A stretch of DNA of 64,000 bases, from assembly GCA_964343805.1 (NCBI GenBank), contig CAYFLR010000018.1, positions 1 through 64,000 on the forward strand, read 5' to 3'. This DNA comes from CAYFLR01 sp964343805. GTDB lineage: Bacteria; Bdellovibrionota_B; Oligoflexia; CAYFLR01. Positions 53,986-63,017 of this stretch are shown piece after piece. The translations under genes were made by a program, and so were the position numbers. The notes under the pieces are model-generated. The model ran no database searches and was not told the origin of the DNA. It saw only the letters and a program-made list of their open reading frames with translations. Every line of letters starts with the position of its first letter. Within the stretch, counting starts at the first letter, position 1.

Positions 53986-54303
53986 CTGACATTGAGCCTG
54001 TTAATAAATTGTTAGTGGGCTATATGGCAGTCAAAAGTATTCAGAACCTGACATTGAGCCTGTTAATAAATTGTTAGTGGGCTATATGGCAGTCAAAAGT
54101 ATTCAGAACCTGACATNNNNNNNNNNNNNNNNNNNNNNNNNNNNNNNNNNNNNNNNNNNNNNNNNNNNNNNNNNNNNNNNNNNNNNNNNNNNNNNNNNNN
54201 NNNNNNNNNNNNNNNNAAATTGTTAGTGGGCTATATGGCAGTCAAAAGTATTCAGAACCTGACATTGAGCCCGTTAATAAATTGTTAATGCGCTATATGG
54301 CAG
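53986..54303 (-). repeat. array of 62-bp palindromic repeats, inverted relative to the left array
   Basis: Units start at 53986, 54048 and 54110, exactly 62 bases apart; then comes a run of N; a last unit starts at 54259. On this strand each unit reads CTGACATTGAGC ... GCTATATGGCAG, the reverse complement of the left array (CTGCCATATAGC ... GCTCAATGTCAG). Even the linkers are alike (ACTTTTGACTGCC against ACTTTCGACTGCC). Hairpin arms pair slightly better here because of an added GCC/GGC. The distance over the gap (149) is not a multiple of 62, so the copy number is unknown. Confidence 0.93.
54117..54216. other. assembly gap of 100 N within the repeat array
   Basis: Exactly 100 N, a standard placeholder. 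The array caused the assembly to break, so the true array may be much longer. Confidence 0.98.
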
Positions 54304-54324
54304 TTAAGCGACAATTGGAATTTG

Positions 54325-54548
54325 TTACTGAATTATCTTCTCGGCCCATTTGAAAACCTTTTTGGCCAGCGTTAGATATTGGTTTAAGTCCTCTTCATCC
54401 AAAAGAAAGTTTCCCTCTTCATAGCGGCGAATAGTGGCGTATTCAGTAAGTTCATTATTATGAGGATTTTGGTGGTTTCTAGGTCTCCCTTGGCAATGAT
54501 GAGAAGTTCCTTAGCGTACTCTTTTTTAAACTTTTGCTCTTTTGTCAT
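54325..54548 (-). pseudogene. decayed HEPN-domain gene
   Basis: Reading leftward, the first 30 codons (KEYAKELLIIAKGDLETTKI) match the start of a HEPN protein. After that the frame breaks, and a second frame gives the typical HEPN end (LTEYATIRRYEEGNFLLDEE ... LAKKVFKWAEKII). About 50 residues of the middle are missing. HEPN proteins are RNases usually paired with a MNT nucleotidyltransferase antitoxin; no partner is left here. The remnant ends 21 bases from the right repeat array. The rest of the 750-base stretch between dsrP and the next gene holds only the array and about 175 bases in which I see no gene. Confidence 0.75.
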
Positions 54549-54724
54549 TAATTAAAGTACCCTGAATACCGTCATTTCCCCACGACCTCAATAAAAAGGT
54601 AGCATATCGTTATTGGCAACGCCTATCTTAAAGGATTTATGTATTTAAAATTGCTATTATCAATGTTTTTAATGATGTAGACTTATCTTTAATTTAGCAG
54701 CTCAATTTTTGTGAGGTATTATTA

Positions 54725-57028
54725 ATGATAAAGCTAACAATTCTGTTATTTATAAGCGCTTTTTTCTTGGTCTTTTGTGAAGAAGAAAAGCGAACCATTT
54801 CTACTGCCTCTTCCTATGCCAATCGATATCTTAAAGGTGGAAAGGGAACTTCTTATTCCGATTCTCTTGTTGTGGGTGAACTCAAGCTCTCGATCTTTAA
54901 GCTAGAGTTTTTACAAGCGGGAGGAGATCCAGTCTCATTTCCTGGACCCTTTGTGCTTGATTTTATCACTAACAAGTTTAATCCTCCTTTACCGAGCACG
55001 CTTTTCAATGGAGAGAGCTATGACCAGGTAAAAATATCACTTTATCAATCCAAAAATGAGCAGGAAGAACATCTCCAATATAGATCTCTTTTCATAGGCG
55101 GAAACTTTAAAAACAGTCAGCAGCAAAAAGTTCCCTTTCAAATTGCTCTTGTGAGACCAGTTAGAATTGTGGCCAAAAGTGAAGAGGGTTTTCTTTTAAA
55201 TGAGACCGTCGGTCAGAAAATTATTAATCTTTTTAATTTTGAAGAGTGGTTATCAGCAATTGATTTTAATGCCGGAGAGGTAGAAAATAATGAGGTGATA
55301 ATAAATTATCTCACCAATAAAGCCCTACACTCTAGTTTTATCGAAAAAGTCACTTCCGAACTTAATTTTGATAAGAGACAAAAAGAAGCGGCCGCCCAAA
55401 ATAATAACTCCAATTTAAATAGGGGAGAGCAGTCAGAGGGGTTAAAATGGCTCTATATGGTAAGCATTGATCCCGAAGCGAAAGAGGCTTTGATCGACAT
55501 TGATGGCATCGATGTAAATGACGATAAAGAAACGGTCATCACCGGTTTCTATCAGGGGAAAATACTTTTTGGAGATGAAGTCGCTTTTGAATCCACTAAA
55601 TATGCTTCTTCTGATTACTACACTAAGGATCTTTATTGGGCCAAATATGGAGCCGAAGGAAAACTGCAAAAAAAGGGGGTTTTTGCTTCCACCGGTTGGG
55701 CTGGCAATGGCTTTGATATTGCGATTGATGACGGGACCAATGATATCTATATCAGTGGGGGGTTTAGTAAGGAGATCACTTTTTCTGATAGTACCAAATT
55801 ATCTTCTCGCTGTGATCAAGGGAAAGGCTTGGGAAGTAACAGTGGAACTCAAGGCCAGATGTTTCTCGTTAAACTGGATGAAGAAGGCAAAGTAAAGTGG
55901 GCGGGGCAGGCTCAAAGTGACAGTATTATAAGTGGAGGAAATGAAGTCTCCATTGATCCCCAGGGAGACATTCTACAGATTGGTCTTTATGGGTGGACCC
56001 GTTCGGAAGATTATGAAAAAGATAGCTGTCTGAAACAGGGGAGTGAATCCCAAATAGAAATTCAGGGGCACACCCTCACCTATGATGGGGGACACCATGA
56101 TACCTATGTGGCAGCCTTTAAAAAAGAGGATGGCACTCTCTTATATCCTCCGATTAAAATCGGTGGAATTGGTAGGCAGCGGGGCAAAGCCGTGGATTGG
56201 TCGGCCCCACATGAAGGAAAGAAAACTCTGGTGATTGGAGTGGATTCCACCGGTGACAGTGAAATCTCTTATGAATCAAAAGTACTCGAGAGCTATTCCA
56301 GTTATAAATTTGCTGAGCCGGATGAAGCCTACAACCGTTCTATGTTGGTGGCTAAACTTACCTATGATGGAGAACTTTTATGGCATCATGTTCTAGCCAC
56401 AGAATCGACTCCTTTATTAAAGGGAAAAGTGGTGGTGGCAGATAATGAAATAAAGGGGGTGGCCACCGATAGTGAAGGGAACGTCTGGGCTGCCGGAACC
56501 ATCTTTGGCGCTATGACCATTGATGGAGAAAAAGCAGTGGATCCTTTGGATATCTCTAAAAATACTGCTGCCGGTGGTTATGTGGCTAAGTTTGATGGCC
56601 AAGATGGTAAATTAATGACCGTTAAAGTTTTTGGAGTCGAGGGACAAGGAGATAAAAAAACAGCAGTACTCGCCTGTTGTGAATTGGTGATCGATAAACA
56701 AGATAGAGTTTATATTACACCAACGATTCGAGGTGGAACACTGTTTAATTATAATAATGAATATCGGGTTCAACTTGAACCTAAGGCCATTGAGGAGAAA
56801 ATGGGATTACTTCTCCGCATAGATTCGGAAGGGGAAATTCTGAATGTTCGTAGCCTCCTCCATCAAGATGGTGCCACTTTCACCTCAACAGATGAATTGG
56901 CAGTCGCTGGTAATAGTGCTTTTCCATCGGGAGTAATAGACGGCAGTGTCAAATTTGATGGGGTTCAATCTTCCATAGCGGGGGGAAAAGATGGAAGCGA
57001 GTTTGTGGCGCGTTTTGATTTTGATTAA
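54725..57028 (+). CDS. lipoprotein with SBBP-like beta-propeller repeats
   Basis: A lipoprotein signal ends in FFLVFC. Residues ~25-230 are a distinct N-terminal domain. From about 240 to the end, blades repeat the pattern of DIYISGGFSKEITFSDS, GNVWAAGTIFGAMTIDG and a WAKYGAEGKLQKKG strand, typical of SBBP/beta-propeller lipoproteins. These are usually surface proteins that bind other proteins or sugars. No catalytic residues are seen. It lies alone, convergent with the MNT gene 2 bases away. Confidence 0.8.
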   Translation: MIKLTILLFISAFFLVFCEEEKRTISTASSYANRYLKGGKGTSYSDSLVVGELKLSIFKLEFLQAGGDPVSFPGPFVLDFITNKFNPPLPSTLFNGESYDQVKISLYQSKNEQEEHLQYRSLFIGGNFKNSQQQKVPFQIALVRPVRIVAKSEEGFLLNETVGQKIINLFNFEEWLSAIDFNAGEVENNEVIINYLTNKALHSSFIEKVTSELNFDKRQKEAAAQNNNSNLNRGEQSEGLKWLYMVSIDPEAKEALIDIDGIDVNDDKETVITGFYQGKILFGDEVAFESTKYASSDYYTKDLYWAKYGAEGKLQKKGVFASTGWAGNGFDIAIDDGTNDIYISGGFSKEITFSDSTKLSSRCDQGKGLGSNSGTQGQMFLVKLDEEGKVKWAGQAQSDSIISGGNEVSIDPQGDILQIGLYGWTRSEDYEKDSCLKQGSESQIEIQGHTLTYDGGHHDTYVAAFKKEDGTLLYPPIKIGGIGRQRGKAVDWSAPHEGKKTLVIGVDSTGDSEISYESKVLESYSSYKFAEPDEAYNRSMLVAKLTYDGELLWHHVLATESTPLLKGKVVVADNEIKGVATDSEGNVWAAGTIFGAMTIDGEKAVDPLDISKNTAAGGYVAKFDGQDGKLMTVKVFGVEGQGDKKTAVLACCELVIDKQDRVYITPTIRGGTLFNYNNEYRVQLEPKAIEEKMGLLLRIDSEGEILNVRSLLHQDGATFTSTDELAVAGNSAFPSGVIDGSVKFDGVQSSIAGGKDGSEFVARFDFD

Positions 57029-57029
57029 T

Positions 57030-57350
57030 TCAAATGAGAGGGGTTCCTGTTTTTTTTATTTGGTCTAAAATAGGTGAAATATTATTAGGATCAAAATAGC
57101 TTTTCAGGCTAATGGGAACCACTTCAAATTTTGGATTAATTTTACTGGCAAGTCTATTTAATAGAGAACCCTCTTTGAATCTATCTTTTCCTAAATCTCT
57201 TGAAATCACTGCAACATCAATGTCGCTATCTTCTTTTTGCCTGTTTTCAACATACGAACCAAAGAGAATAATAATTTGAGGACGAATTTGGTGATTAATT
57301 AATACTCTTCTATAGTCAACAATCAATCTTTTAATTTCTCTAATATCCAT
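57030..57350 (-). CDS. MNT-type nucleotidyltransferase (antitoxin of a HEPN/MNT pair)
   Basis: The minimal nucleotidyltransferase motif is present: LFGSYVENRQKEDSDIDVAVIS (split here as GSY then DSDIDV), with both metal-binding aspartates. MNT antitoxins inactivate their HEPN partner by adding AMP groups or by binding. It overlaps the upstream HEPN gene by 28 bases, so the two are coupled. Length 106 is typical. Confidence 0.88.
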   Translation of the reverse strand: MDIREIKRLIVDYRRVLINHQIRPQIIILFGSYVENRQKEDSDIDVAVISRDLGKDRFKEGSLLNRLASKINPKFEVVPISLKSYFDPNNISPILDQIKKTGTPLI

Positions 57351-57727
57351 TGCCTTACCTTCTCTCCCTCTTTCACATAGTTGAGAGTAAAGTTTTGAGT
57401 TGCTTTTTGATGGAGTTCGTAGTGTTCATCTGGATATCGTGCCTCTAAATTAAATTCATTAATTTCAGACAGCAACTCTTCCTTTTCGTCATCAAGCTGC
57501 AATTGACATTTTTCTGCGAGATAGAGCAGGCCATGAGAAAAAGGCGCATGCTCATTGAACTTAGAAACATATAAAGCTTTAATAGCCTTTTCGATTGAAA
57601 GATGAAGAAAGAATAGAGCTTGAACATAGCTTTTAGTATTGTCACTAATATCTTTCACTGCTTGAAAGTCTATTTCAGAACCTTTTATCCAGTGTTTTAT
57701 TAGTTTATTTTTCTTTGACTCTTCCAT
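57323..57727 (-). CDS. HEPN-domain RNase toxin
   Basis: A 134-residue helical protein with the HEPN layout: AVKDISDNTKSYVQALFFLH, HLSIEKAIKALYV, and the catalytic RX4H motif in LEARYPDEHYELH. It probably cuts RNA when not held by the MNT partner encoded immediately downstream. Gene order HEPN then MNT with overlap is common. It is a complete counterpart of the remnant beside the repeat array, though the two are not close in sequence. Confidence 0.85.
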   Translation of the reverse strand: MEESKKNKLIKHWIKGSEIDFQAVKDISDNTKSYVQALFFLHLSIEKAIKALYVSKFNEHAPFSHGLLYLAEKCQLQLDDEKEELLSEINEFNLEARYPDEHYELHQKATQNFTLNYVKEGEKVRQWILEKLKD

Positions 57728-57883
57728 TTGAGTGATTCTACCGGAAGAATCTGCAAAACGAAAGTCAAAATTTTGAATCTACTTTGCATGACGCATTTTA
57801 GATTGATCACTGCAAAATATTACTAAAAAGGCTATTATTAGAAAGAACGTATATTGGAAAAACCCATTAAGGTGCCAAGAAGT

Positions 57884-59122
57884 ATGAGTGATTATAAAAG
57901 ATCTGTAGAAGGAAAAACCTTTACCTTTAAAACCGGATACAAATGGTTGCTTCTAATAGGTGGACCACTCCTCTCGATCTTATTCGGTTGGGCTATTTAT
58001 ATTATGTGGTCTGGCTATTTTGAAAAAGGGAATCTTTCACTCACTTTTTTTATTGTCTTAATGTTCGTAATGGTCCCCATGTTTTTACTGGGACCAGCAA
58101 GTGTGCTGCAAGTTTTTCGCAGCTTTCTAAAAGTAACACCTACTGAATTTCAATATAGAGGTATGCTGAAAGATAAGATTGTATCTCTTGATCAAATTAA
58201 AAGCTTTCGGGTTTATCGTGATTATCTTTTTTTGATAGATGAAAATGGTAAAACTCTCCTTGAGATTCCTAGTTATCTAAATAATTTTGAGGATCTGGTG
58301 GGGTATTGCGTGATTTGCTTTGATGACTTGGACCAACAAGAGTTTGAGGATGAAGAGCAAGAAATTTTGAGAGACCCCGAGTTTGGTCAAACCATGGGGC
58401 AAAAGGAAGAAAACCTTGAGCGAGTCCATAAAGCTGCTAATATGGGTAATTTACTGGCTTTTGGAATTTTTGGATTATGGCTCGCCAATGCTTATTTCTT
58501 TAAATCCAGCCTAGTATATGAGGTCATAATATTGAGTATTTTAATTACTCCCTTAATCTTTATTTTATACTCATACAAGAACCGAAAGTTTATTTCTACC
58601 AAAGGACGAAATACCAGGTTAGTTGATACCACCGTTCCAATAATAGTTCCTTGTCTTTTAGGTTGTATTATTTCGATTCATAAAGAGTTTTTAGATTATT
58701 CCCAATTATTGATGCCTGTGGGATTAGGTGGTCCTGCATTAATTTTAATAGCATTATTTTTCTGGCCTAATCTGGTTAAAGAATTAGGAAGATCAATTCT
58801 GGCGATATTCATTTCGGGGGCTGGCTTTATAATTTTCTCGTGCCTTATGGTTTTTGTATATATCTCTATTTTAAACACTCATTTTGATAAATCTCTTCCC
58901 GAATGGCATACGGTTCATGTACTGGAGAAAACTAGAACCACTGGTAAGAATAGCTCCTGGGATATAAAAGTAGAAACCTGGGGGGGGTATCAGAAGTCGC
59001 CCAAGTACTCTATTGGACAATCCACATGGAAGACTCTTAAAGAAGGCGATCGGGTAGACATTGCTGTGAAAAAGGGGCTGTTAGGGTTTAAGTGGATATC
59101 TAAAATAAAGAAATCTAAATAA
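57884..59122 (+). CDS. membrane protein of unknown function
   Basis: The ATG is chosen over an upstream TTG because AAGGTG lies 9 bases before it. Two helices near the N-terminus (WLLLIGGPLLSILFGWAIYI, LTFFIVLMFVMVPMFLLGPA) frame a PH-like cytoplasmic segment (LKVTPTEFQYRGMLKDKIVS). Further helices lie at about 190-340. The last ~60 residues (ending IAVKKGLLGFKWISKIK) form a small beta domain outside the membrane. No family is recognised. Confidence 0.6.
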   Translation: MSDYKRSVEGKTFTFKTGYKWLLLIGGPLLSILFGWAIYIMWSGYFEKGNLSLTFFIVLMFVMVPMFLLGPASVLQVFRSFLKVTPTEFQYRGMLKDKIVSLDQIKSFRVYRDYLFLIDENGKTLLEIPSYLNNFEDLVGYCVICFDDLDQQEFEDEEQEILRDPEFGQTMGQKEENLERVHKAANMGNLLAFGIFGLWLANAYFFKSSLVYEVIILSILITPLIFILYSYKNRKFISTKGRNTRLVDTTVPIIVPCLLGCIISIHKEFLDYSQLLMPVGLGGPALILIALFFWPNLVKELGRSILAIFISGAGFIIFSCLMVFVYISILNTHFDKSLPEWHTVHVLEKTRTTGKNSSWDIKVETWGGYQKSPKYSIGQSTWKTLKEGDRVDIAVKKGLLGFKWISKIKKSK

Positions 59123-59132
59123 TACCAATCGA

Positions 59133-60731
59133 TTAAACTGATTGAGTCGTCTTTTCTAGGTAAGTATCATAATCAAGTTCCAAATCATTCACAATCTTTC
59201 CCTCTTTGATCTCAATAATTCGGTTGGCGATGGTTTGAATAGATTCATGGTCGTGAGAGGTAAAAAGGACGATCCCTTTAAAACGGATCACCCCATCATT
59301 CACGGCGGTGATACTTTCCAAATCAAGATGATTGGTAGGGCCATCGAGCATTAAAACATTGGCTCCAGAGAGCATCATCTTAGAGAGCATACAGCGAACC
59401 CTCTCCCCTCCGGAAAGCACGTTGGTTTTTTTGAGTGCTTCATCACCCGAAAAAAGCATCCGTCCCAGAAAACCTCGGATAAAATCTTCATCTTTGTTTT
59501 TAGAAAATTGCCGGAGCCAATCCACTAGGTTGTAATCACAATCATCAAAGTGAGAACTATTATCTTTGGGAAAGTAAGAGTGTTGAGTGGTAACCCCAAA
59601 TTCAAAACTTCCCTTATCAGGCTCTAGCTCTCCAGAAAGGATCTGAAAAAGAGTGGTGGGAGAGAGATCATTATCCGATAAAAAGACCACCTTATCTTTG
59701 TTGCTCAGTTTAAAATGGATATTGTCTAAAATCTTTTTACCATTTAAAGATTTTGATAATCCTTCCACTTTCAGGATCTCTTTTCCTGCTTCTCGATCGG
59801 GAACAAAGTGAACCCAAGGATATTTACGACTGCTAGAGGGGAGCTCATCCAGTTCTAGTTTTTCCAGCTGTTTTCTGCGAGAGGTGGCCTGTTTAGATTT
59901 AGAAGCATTGGCGCTAAATCTCTGAATAAATGATTTTAAGTCTTTGGCTTTCTCTTCTTTCTTTTTATTTTGATCCGTCCTTAGTTTTTGAGCCAATTGG
60001 CTGGACATCCGCCAAAAATCATAGTTACCGGCATAGGCGGTGATTTTACCATAATCGATATCTGCGATATGGGTGCAAACTTTGTTTAAAAAGTGGCGGT
60101 CATGAGAGACCACAATGACGGTATTAGGAAAATCCATCAGAAAATTTTCTAACCAGCAAATAGCTGGAATATCCAGGTTGTTGGTGGGCTCATCTAATAA
60201 GAGCACATCAGGCTGACCAATGAGCGCTTGAGCCAATAAAACTTTGACTTTTTCGGGTCCTGGAATCTCTTTCATTAAGAGTTCAGTATGAGAAGTGGGA
60301 ACCCCAAGACCTGCTAAAATGATGCCCGCCTCTGATTCAGCTTCCCAACCATTTAGTTCGGCAAAAGTGGCTTCCAATTCTGAAGCCCGGATGCCATCTT
60401 CATCAGAAAAGTCCGGTTTATTGTAAAGCTCTTCTTTTTCTATTTGAATCTGATAGAGGGTGGAGTTTCCCATCATCACTGTATTTAAAACGGTCTCTTC
60501 ATCATAAGCGAAATGGTCTTGCTTAAGAATGGAGAGTCGTTGTCCTTTCGGAATATGAACACTTCCACTGGTGGCTTCAGTTTCTCCGGAGAGAATTTTG
60601 ATAAAGGTGGATTTACCGGAACCATTGGCTCCTATGAGACCATAACAGTTGCCGGGGGAGAATTTGATGGTCACATCTTCAAAGAGCTTGCGACCACCAA
60701 AGTTTAAACATATTTCATTTGTATGAATCAT
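59133..60731 (-). CDS. ABC-F family ATPase (YbiT type)
   Basis: Two ABC domains are joined by a charged linker (about residues 235-310), with no membrane part. Domain 1 has GANGSGKSTFIKIL, a nonstandard signature (IPGPEKVKVLLAQAL) as in YbiT, and LLLDEPTNNLD. Domain 2 has LSGGERVRC but LMLDGPTNHLD, with glycine where the catalytic Walker B glutamate is expected, and no canonical Walker A (VVFLSDNDLSPTTL in its place). The second site is thus probably inactive. ABC-F proteins act on the ribosome E-site. The gene is single and convergent with the membrane protein gene. Confidence 0.88.
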   Translation of the reverse strand: MIHTNEICLNFGGRKLFEDVTIKFSPGNCYGLIGANGSGKSTFIKILSGETEATSGSVHIPKGQRLSILKQDHFAYDEETVLNTVMMGNSTLYQIQIEKEELYNKPDFSDEDGIRASELEATFAELNGWEAESEAGIILAGLGVPTSHTELLMKEIPGPEKVKVLLAQALIGQPDVLLLDEPTNNLDIPAICWLENFLMDFPNTVIVVSHDRHFLNKVCTHIADIDYGKITAYAGNYDFWRMSSQLAQKLRTDQNKKKEEKAKDLKSFIQRFSANASKSKQATSRRKQLEKLELDELPSSSRKYPWVHFVPDREAGKEILKVEGLSKSLNGKKILDNIHFKLSNKDKVVFLSDNDLSPTTLFQILSGELEPDKGSFEFGVTTQHSYFPKDNSSHFDDCDYNLVDWLRQFSKNKDEDFIRGFLGRMLFSGDEALKKTNVLSGGERVRCMLSKMMLSGANVLMLDGPTNHLDLESITAVNDGVIRFKGIVLFTSHDHESIQTIANRIIEIKEGKIVNDLELDYDTYLEKTTQSV

Positions 60732-60813
60732 AGGGGCCTTTCTGTATAAATTCCCATTCTAAAAAGAGGAATCCTTGATTGATTATTAGATTAAAATGGG
60801 GCATAAAAACACC

Positions 60814-62019
60814 ATGAGATATTTTATCCTTATAATAGGGTTTCTACTTGAAGTCCAGCTCTTTGCCTCTCAGCCCTATAACATCGAAGTCAAAGGTAAC
60901 ACCAAAACCACCACCTTTTTCATCGAAAACTTGGTACTCTCTTGTCTAGAGCATTTACCTTCTAAGACTCCAGAGGCACTCGCTCAATGTGTTAAGGATG
61001 CTCGGCTTTTCTCTGAGGTAGAAGTAGAAATAAATGGAAATGACATAAGGGTGCAGGTGGAAGATCGCTGGACTCTCATTCCTTTGCCATTTGTTTTAAT
61101 TCAGAAAGATCAACCCACCTCCTTTGGACTCTTTTTTATTGAAAGTAATCTACTCGGGACAGGAACACTCCTGGTGGGGGGAGTGGCAAAATCAAGCCAA
61201 GAAACCACCTTTATTTTAATTTATAGAAACAAATCCATCGCTTTTTCCAACTGGAATTTTGGGGTTTTTTCAGCCCTTTTAGAAAAGGATGTAGTTCAAC
61301 TGGCAGGTGACAAAGAGCGAGATGCCTATACTGATGATGCATTTATTATTCGTCCTGAGCTGGGCTATCAACTAAATGCCCATTGGTCAGTTTTTCTACC
61401 AATAGGTTACACTCGTAAGTTTTTCTCCCCGCTGAAAGGATTTGAGGAGCCAGAGACGGTTCGCTTTGCCTTTTCGGGAGCCCGAATTAGATTTGTAGAT
61501 CACGCTTATAAGTTTTACTTTCAAGAGGGAATCTCTTCTGATCTGCGCTTTTTCTATCAGGTTTGGAGAGAGGACTCTTTACCGAAAGCTTGGACGATCA
61601 ATTGGATCTCTAATTATCAAAAGCAGCTCTTCATGAATCAAGCTCTGCAATTCAAATTAACCGCTGGCATCATGCGGGGAGGAAATAAAACGGATGCTCT
61701 ATTATTGGGGTATCGCAAAGGCTTTAGGGGGTTACCCAACAACAGTAAGTGGACGGACCATCACTATGCTTTAAGCTCTGATTATCAAATACCCATACTA
61801 GCCTCTAAATTTGGCACATGGACAGTGGCTCCTTTCTGGGATTTGGCCCTTTTGCGATCTTATCAGCAAAAGGAATTTGACTCACTTTATCAATCCTATG
61901 GATTAGGTACTTATTTCTTTCTTAAGAAAGTGGCTCTTCCTGGTATGGGTGTTCTATACGGAAGGAACAACGTGTCTCCGACCTTTTTTATCAGTGCTTC
62001 CATTGGTATGTCGATGTAG
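60814..62019 (+). CDS. Omp85-superfamily outer-membrane protein with one POTRA domain
   Basis: An ATG six codons upstream is also possible; this one begins a cleaner signal peptide (MRYFILIIGFLLEVQLFAS). Residues ~22-95 form one POTRA-like unit (IEVKGNTKTTTFFIENLVL, ARLFSEVEVEING). The remainder is a beta-barrel with the SNLLGTGTLL start and a RKGFRGLPN segment matching the L6 region of Omp85 proteins. With one POTRA it is more like TamA/FhaC or patatin-linked barrels than BamA. Its substrate is unknown. Confidence 0.75.
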   Translation: MRYFILIIGFLLEVQLFASQPYNIEVKGNTKTTTFFIENLVLSCLEHLPSKTPEALAQCVKDARLFSEVEVEINGNDIRVQVEDRWTLIPLPFVLIQKDQPTSFGLFFIESNLLGTGTLLVGGVAKSSQETTFILIYRNKSIAFSNWNFGVFSALLEKDVVQLAGDKERDAYTDDAFIIRPELGYQLNAHWSVFLPIGYTRKFFSPLKGFEEPETVRFAFSGARIRFVDHAYKFYFQEGISSDLRFFYQVWREDSLPKAWTINWISNYQKQLFMNQALQFKLTAGIMRGGNKTDALLLGYRKGFRGLPNNSKWTDHHYALSSDYQIPILASKFGTWTVAPFWDLALLRSYQQKEFDSLYQSYGLGTYFFLKKVALPGMGVLYGRNNVSPTFFISASIGMSM

Positions 62020-62057
62020 ATCTAGTCTCCAAACTCAATCTTCAGCTGAATTTTCTT

Positions 62058-62081
62058 CCCCGTTACTTGGGGTATTTTTTT
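62058..62081 (+). terminator. weak hairpin and T run after the Omp85-like gene
   Basis: CCCC and GGGG with a 7-base loop, followed by TATTTTTTT. The stem is only 4 bp, so the call is tentative. Confidence 0.4.
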
Positions 62082-62207
62082 CGCTTTGTTCTGTCTTAGT
62101 TTTCTCATGATCATTTCCAGGTCTCCGAAGTTTATTTATACGGGCAGATATTATCATAGAAGTTGAGATGATGTATAATTGATTAGTGCAATTATTATGG
62201 GGGCTAA

Positions 62208-63017
62208 ATGAGTAAACAATCTAATGATCACCTTAAGTTAGGTTTTGATGTAAAAAAGCGCATCAAGCATCTCTTTTATATTCTAGTGGCAATTAATATT
62301 TCTCTGGTTCTTTCAGACTTTGTTTTCAACTTTTTAAAGGTGCTTCCGCATTCTCGCCTCAGGGCAATGGTTAACATGGCTAAAGAGAGTAGTATTGCTA
62401 ATTGGTACTCCACTAGTATCATGTTGCTTATTGGTTTAGTCGCCTTGGCTCTAGCCCACAAAGAGCGTATCAAAGACTCGGTTAAAACCTTTTATTCCTG
62501 GATGTTGTTTGGTTGCTTTTTCATTTTCCTCTCCATGGATGATGGAGCGGAAATCCATGAGAGAGTTTCCACCTCTTTTAAGAGTCTCTTTAAAGAGGGA
62601 GAAGATGCGGGAGGTTTCATTGGCTTTGTTTACTCTATTTTCGAAGCCTTTCCCAGTTATGCATGGCAACTCACCTTTCTCCCCATTTTTGGTGCCATCG
62701 GCCTCTATATGTTGGTTTTTTCTTTTAAACAAATTGAACAAAAAGCCCCTAGAAGATGGCTTATTTATGGTCTGACCTGCTTAGTAGTGGCAGTGGGAAT
62801 CGATTTTATTGAGGGGATATTAAAATATGGAGAGATCCCTTGGGATGATCTCCCATTAAAGAAATACACCATCACTCACAACACTCGTGTTTTAGAAGAA
62901 TTCTTAGAAGTACTTGGCAGTATCTGGATCTTAAGATCTTTTTTGGGACATTACTGGGGCAGTGCAAAGTCAATTACGTTCCAGTGCACTGCCGCAGAAT
63001 CATCCGAGCATCAATAA
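62208..63017 (+). CDS. membrane protein with conserved-looking acidic/His cluster
   Basis: A 269-residue protein with about six helices. Polar residues within or next to the helices are notable: FLSMDDGAEIHERV, VGIDFIEGILKYGEIPWDD and VLEEFLEVLGSIW. The set S-x-D-D, H-E, D-x-x-E and E-E-x-x-E could bind a metal in the membrane, as in membrane hydrolases, but no family can be named. It ends directly before the stop of the convergent Ser-Asp repeat gene. Confidence 0.65.
   Translation: MSKQSNDHLKLGFDVKKRIKHLFYILVAINISLVLSDFVFNFLKVLPHSRLRAMVNMAKESSIANWYSTSIMLLIGLVALALAHKERIKDSVKTFYSWMLFGCFFIFLSMDDGAEIHERVSTSFKSLFKEGEDAGGFIGFVYSIFEAFPSYAWQLTFLPIFGAIGLYMLVFSFKQIEQKAPRRWLIYGLTCLVVAVGIDFIEGILKYGEIPWDDLPLKKYTITHNTRVLEEFLEVLGSIWILRSFLGHYWGSAKSITFQCTAAESSEHQ

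Noticed and set aside
62035..62157. 40-codon leftward reading frame (MIISARINKLRR...) between the Omp85-like and membrane protein genes
   Set aside because: No ribosome binding site, hydrophilic low-complexity end, and it overlaps a terminator-like hairpin; not enough to call a gene.
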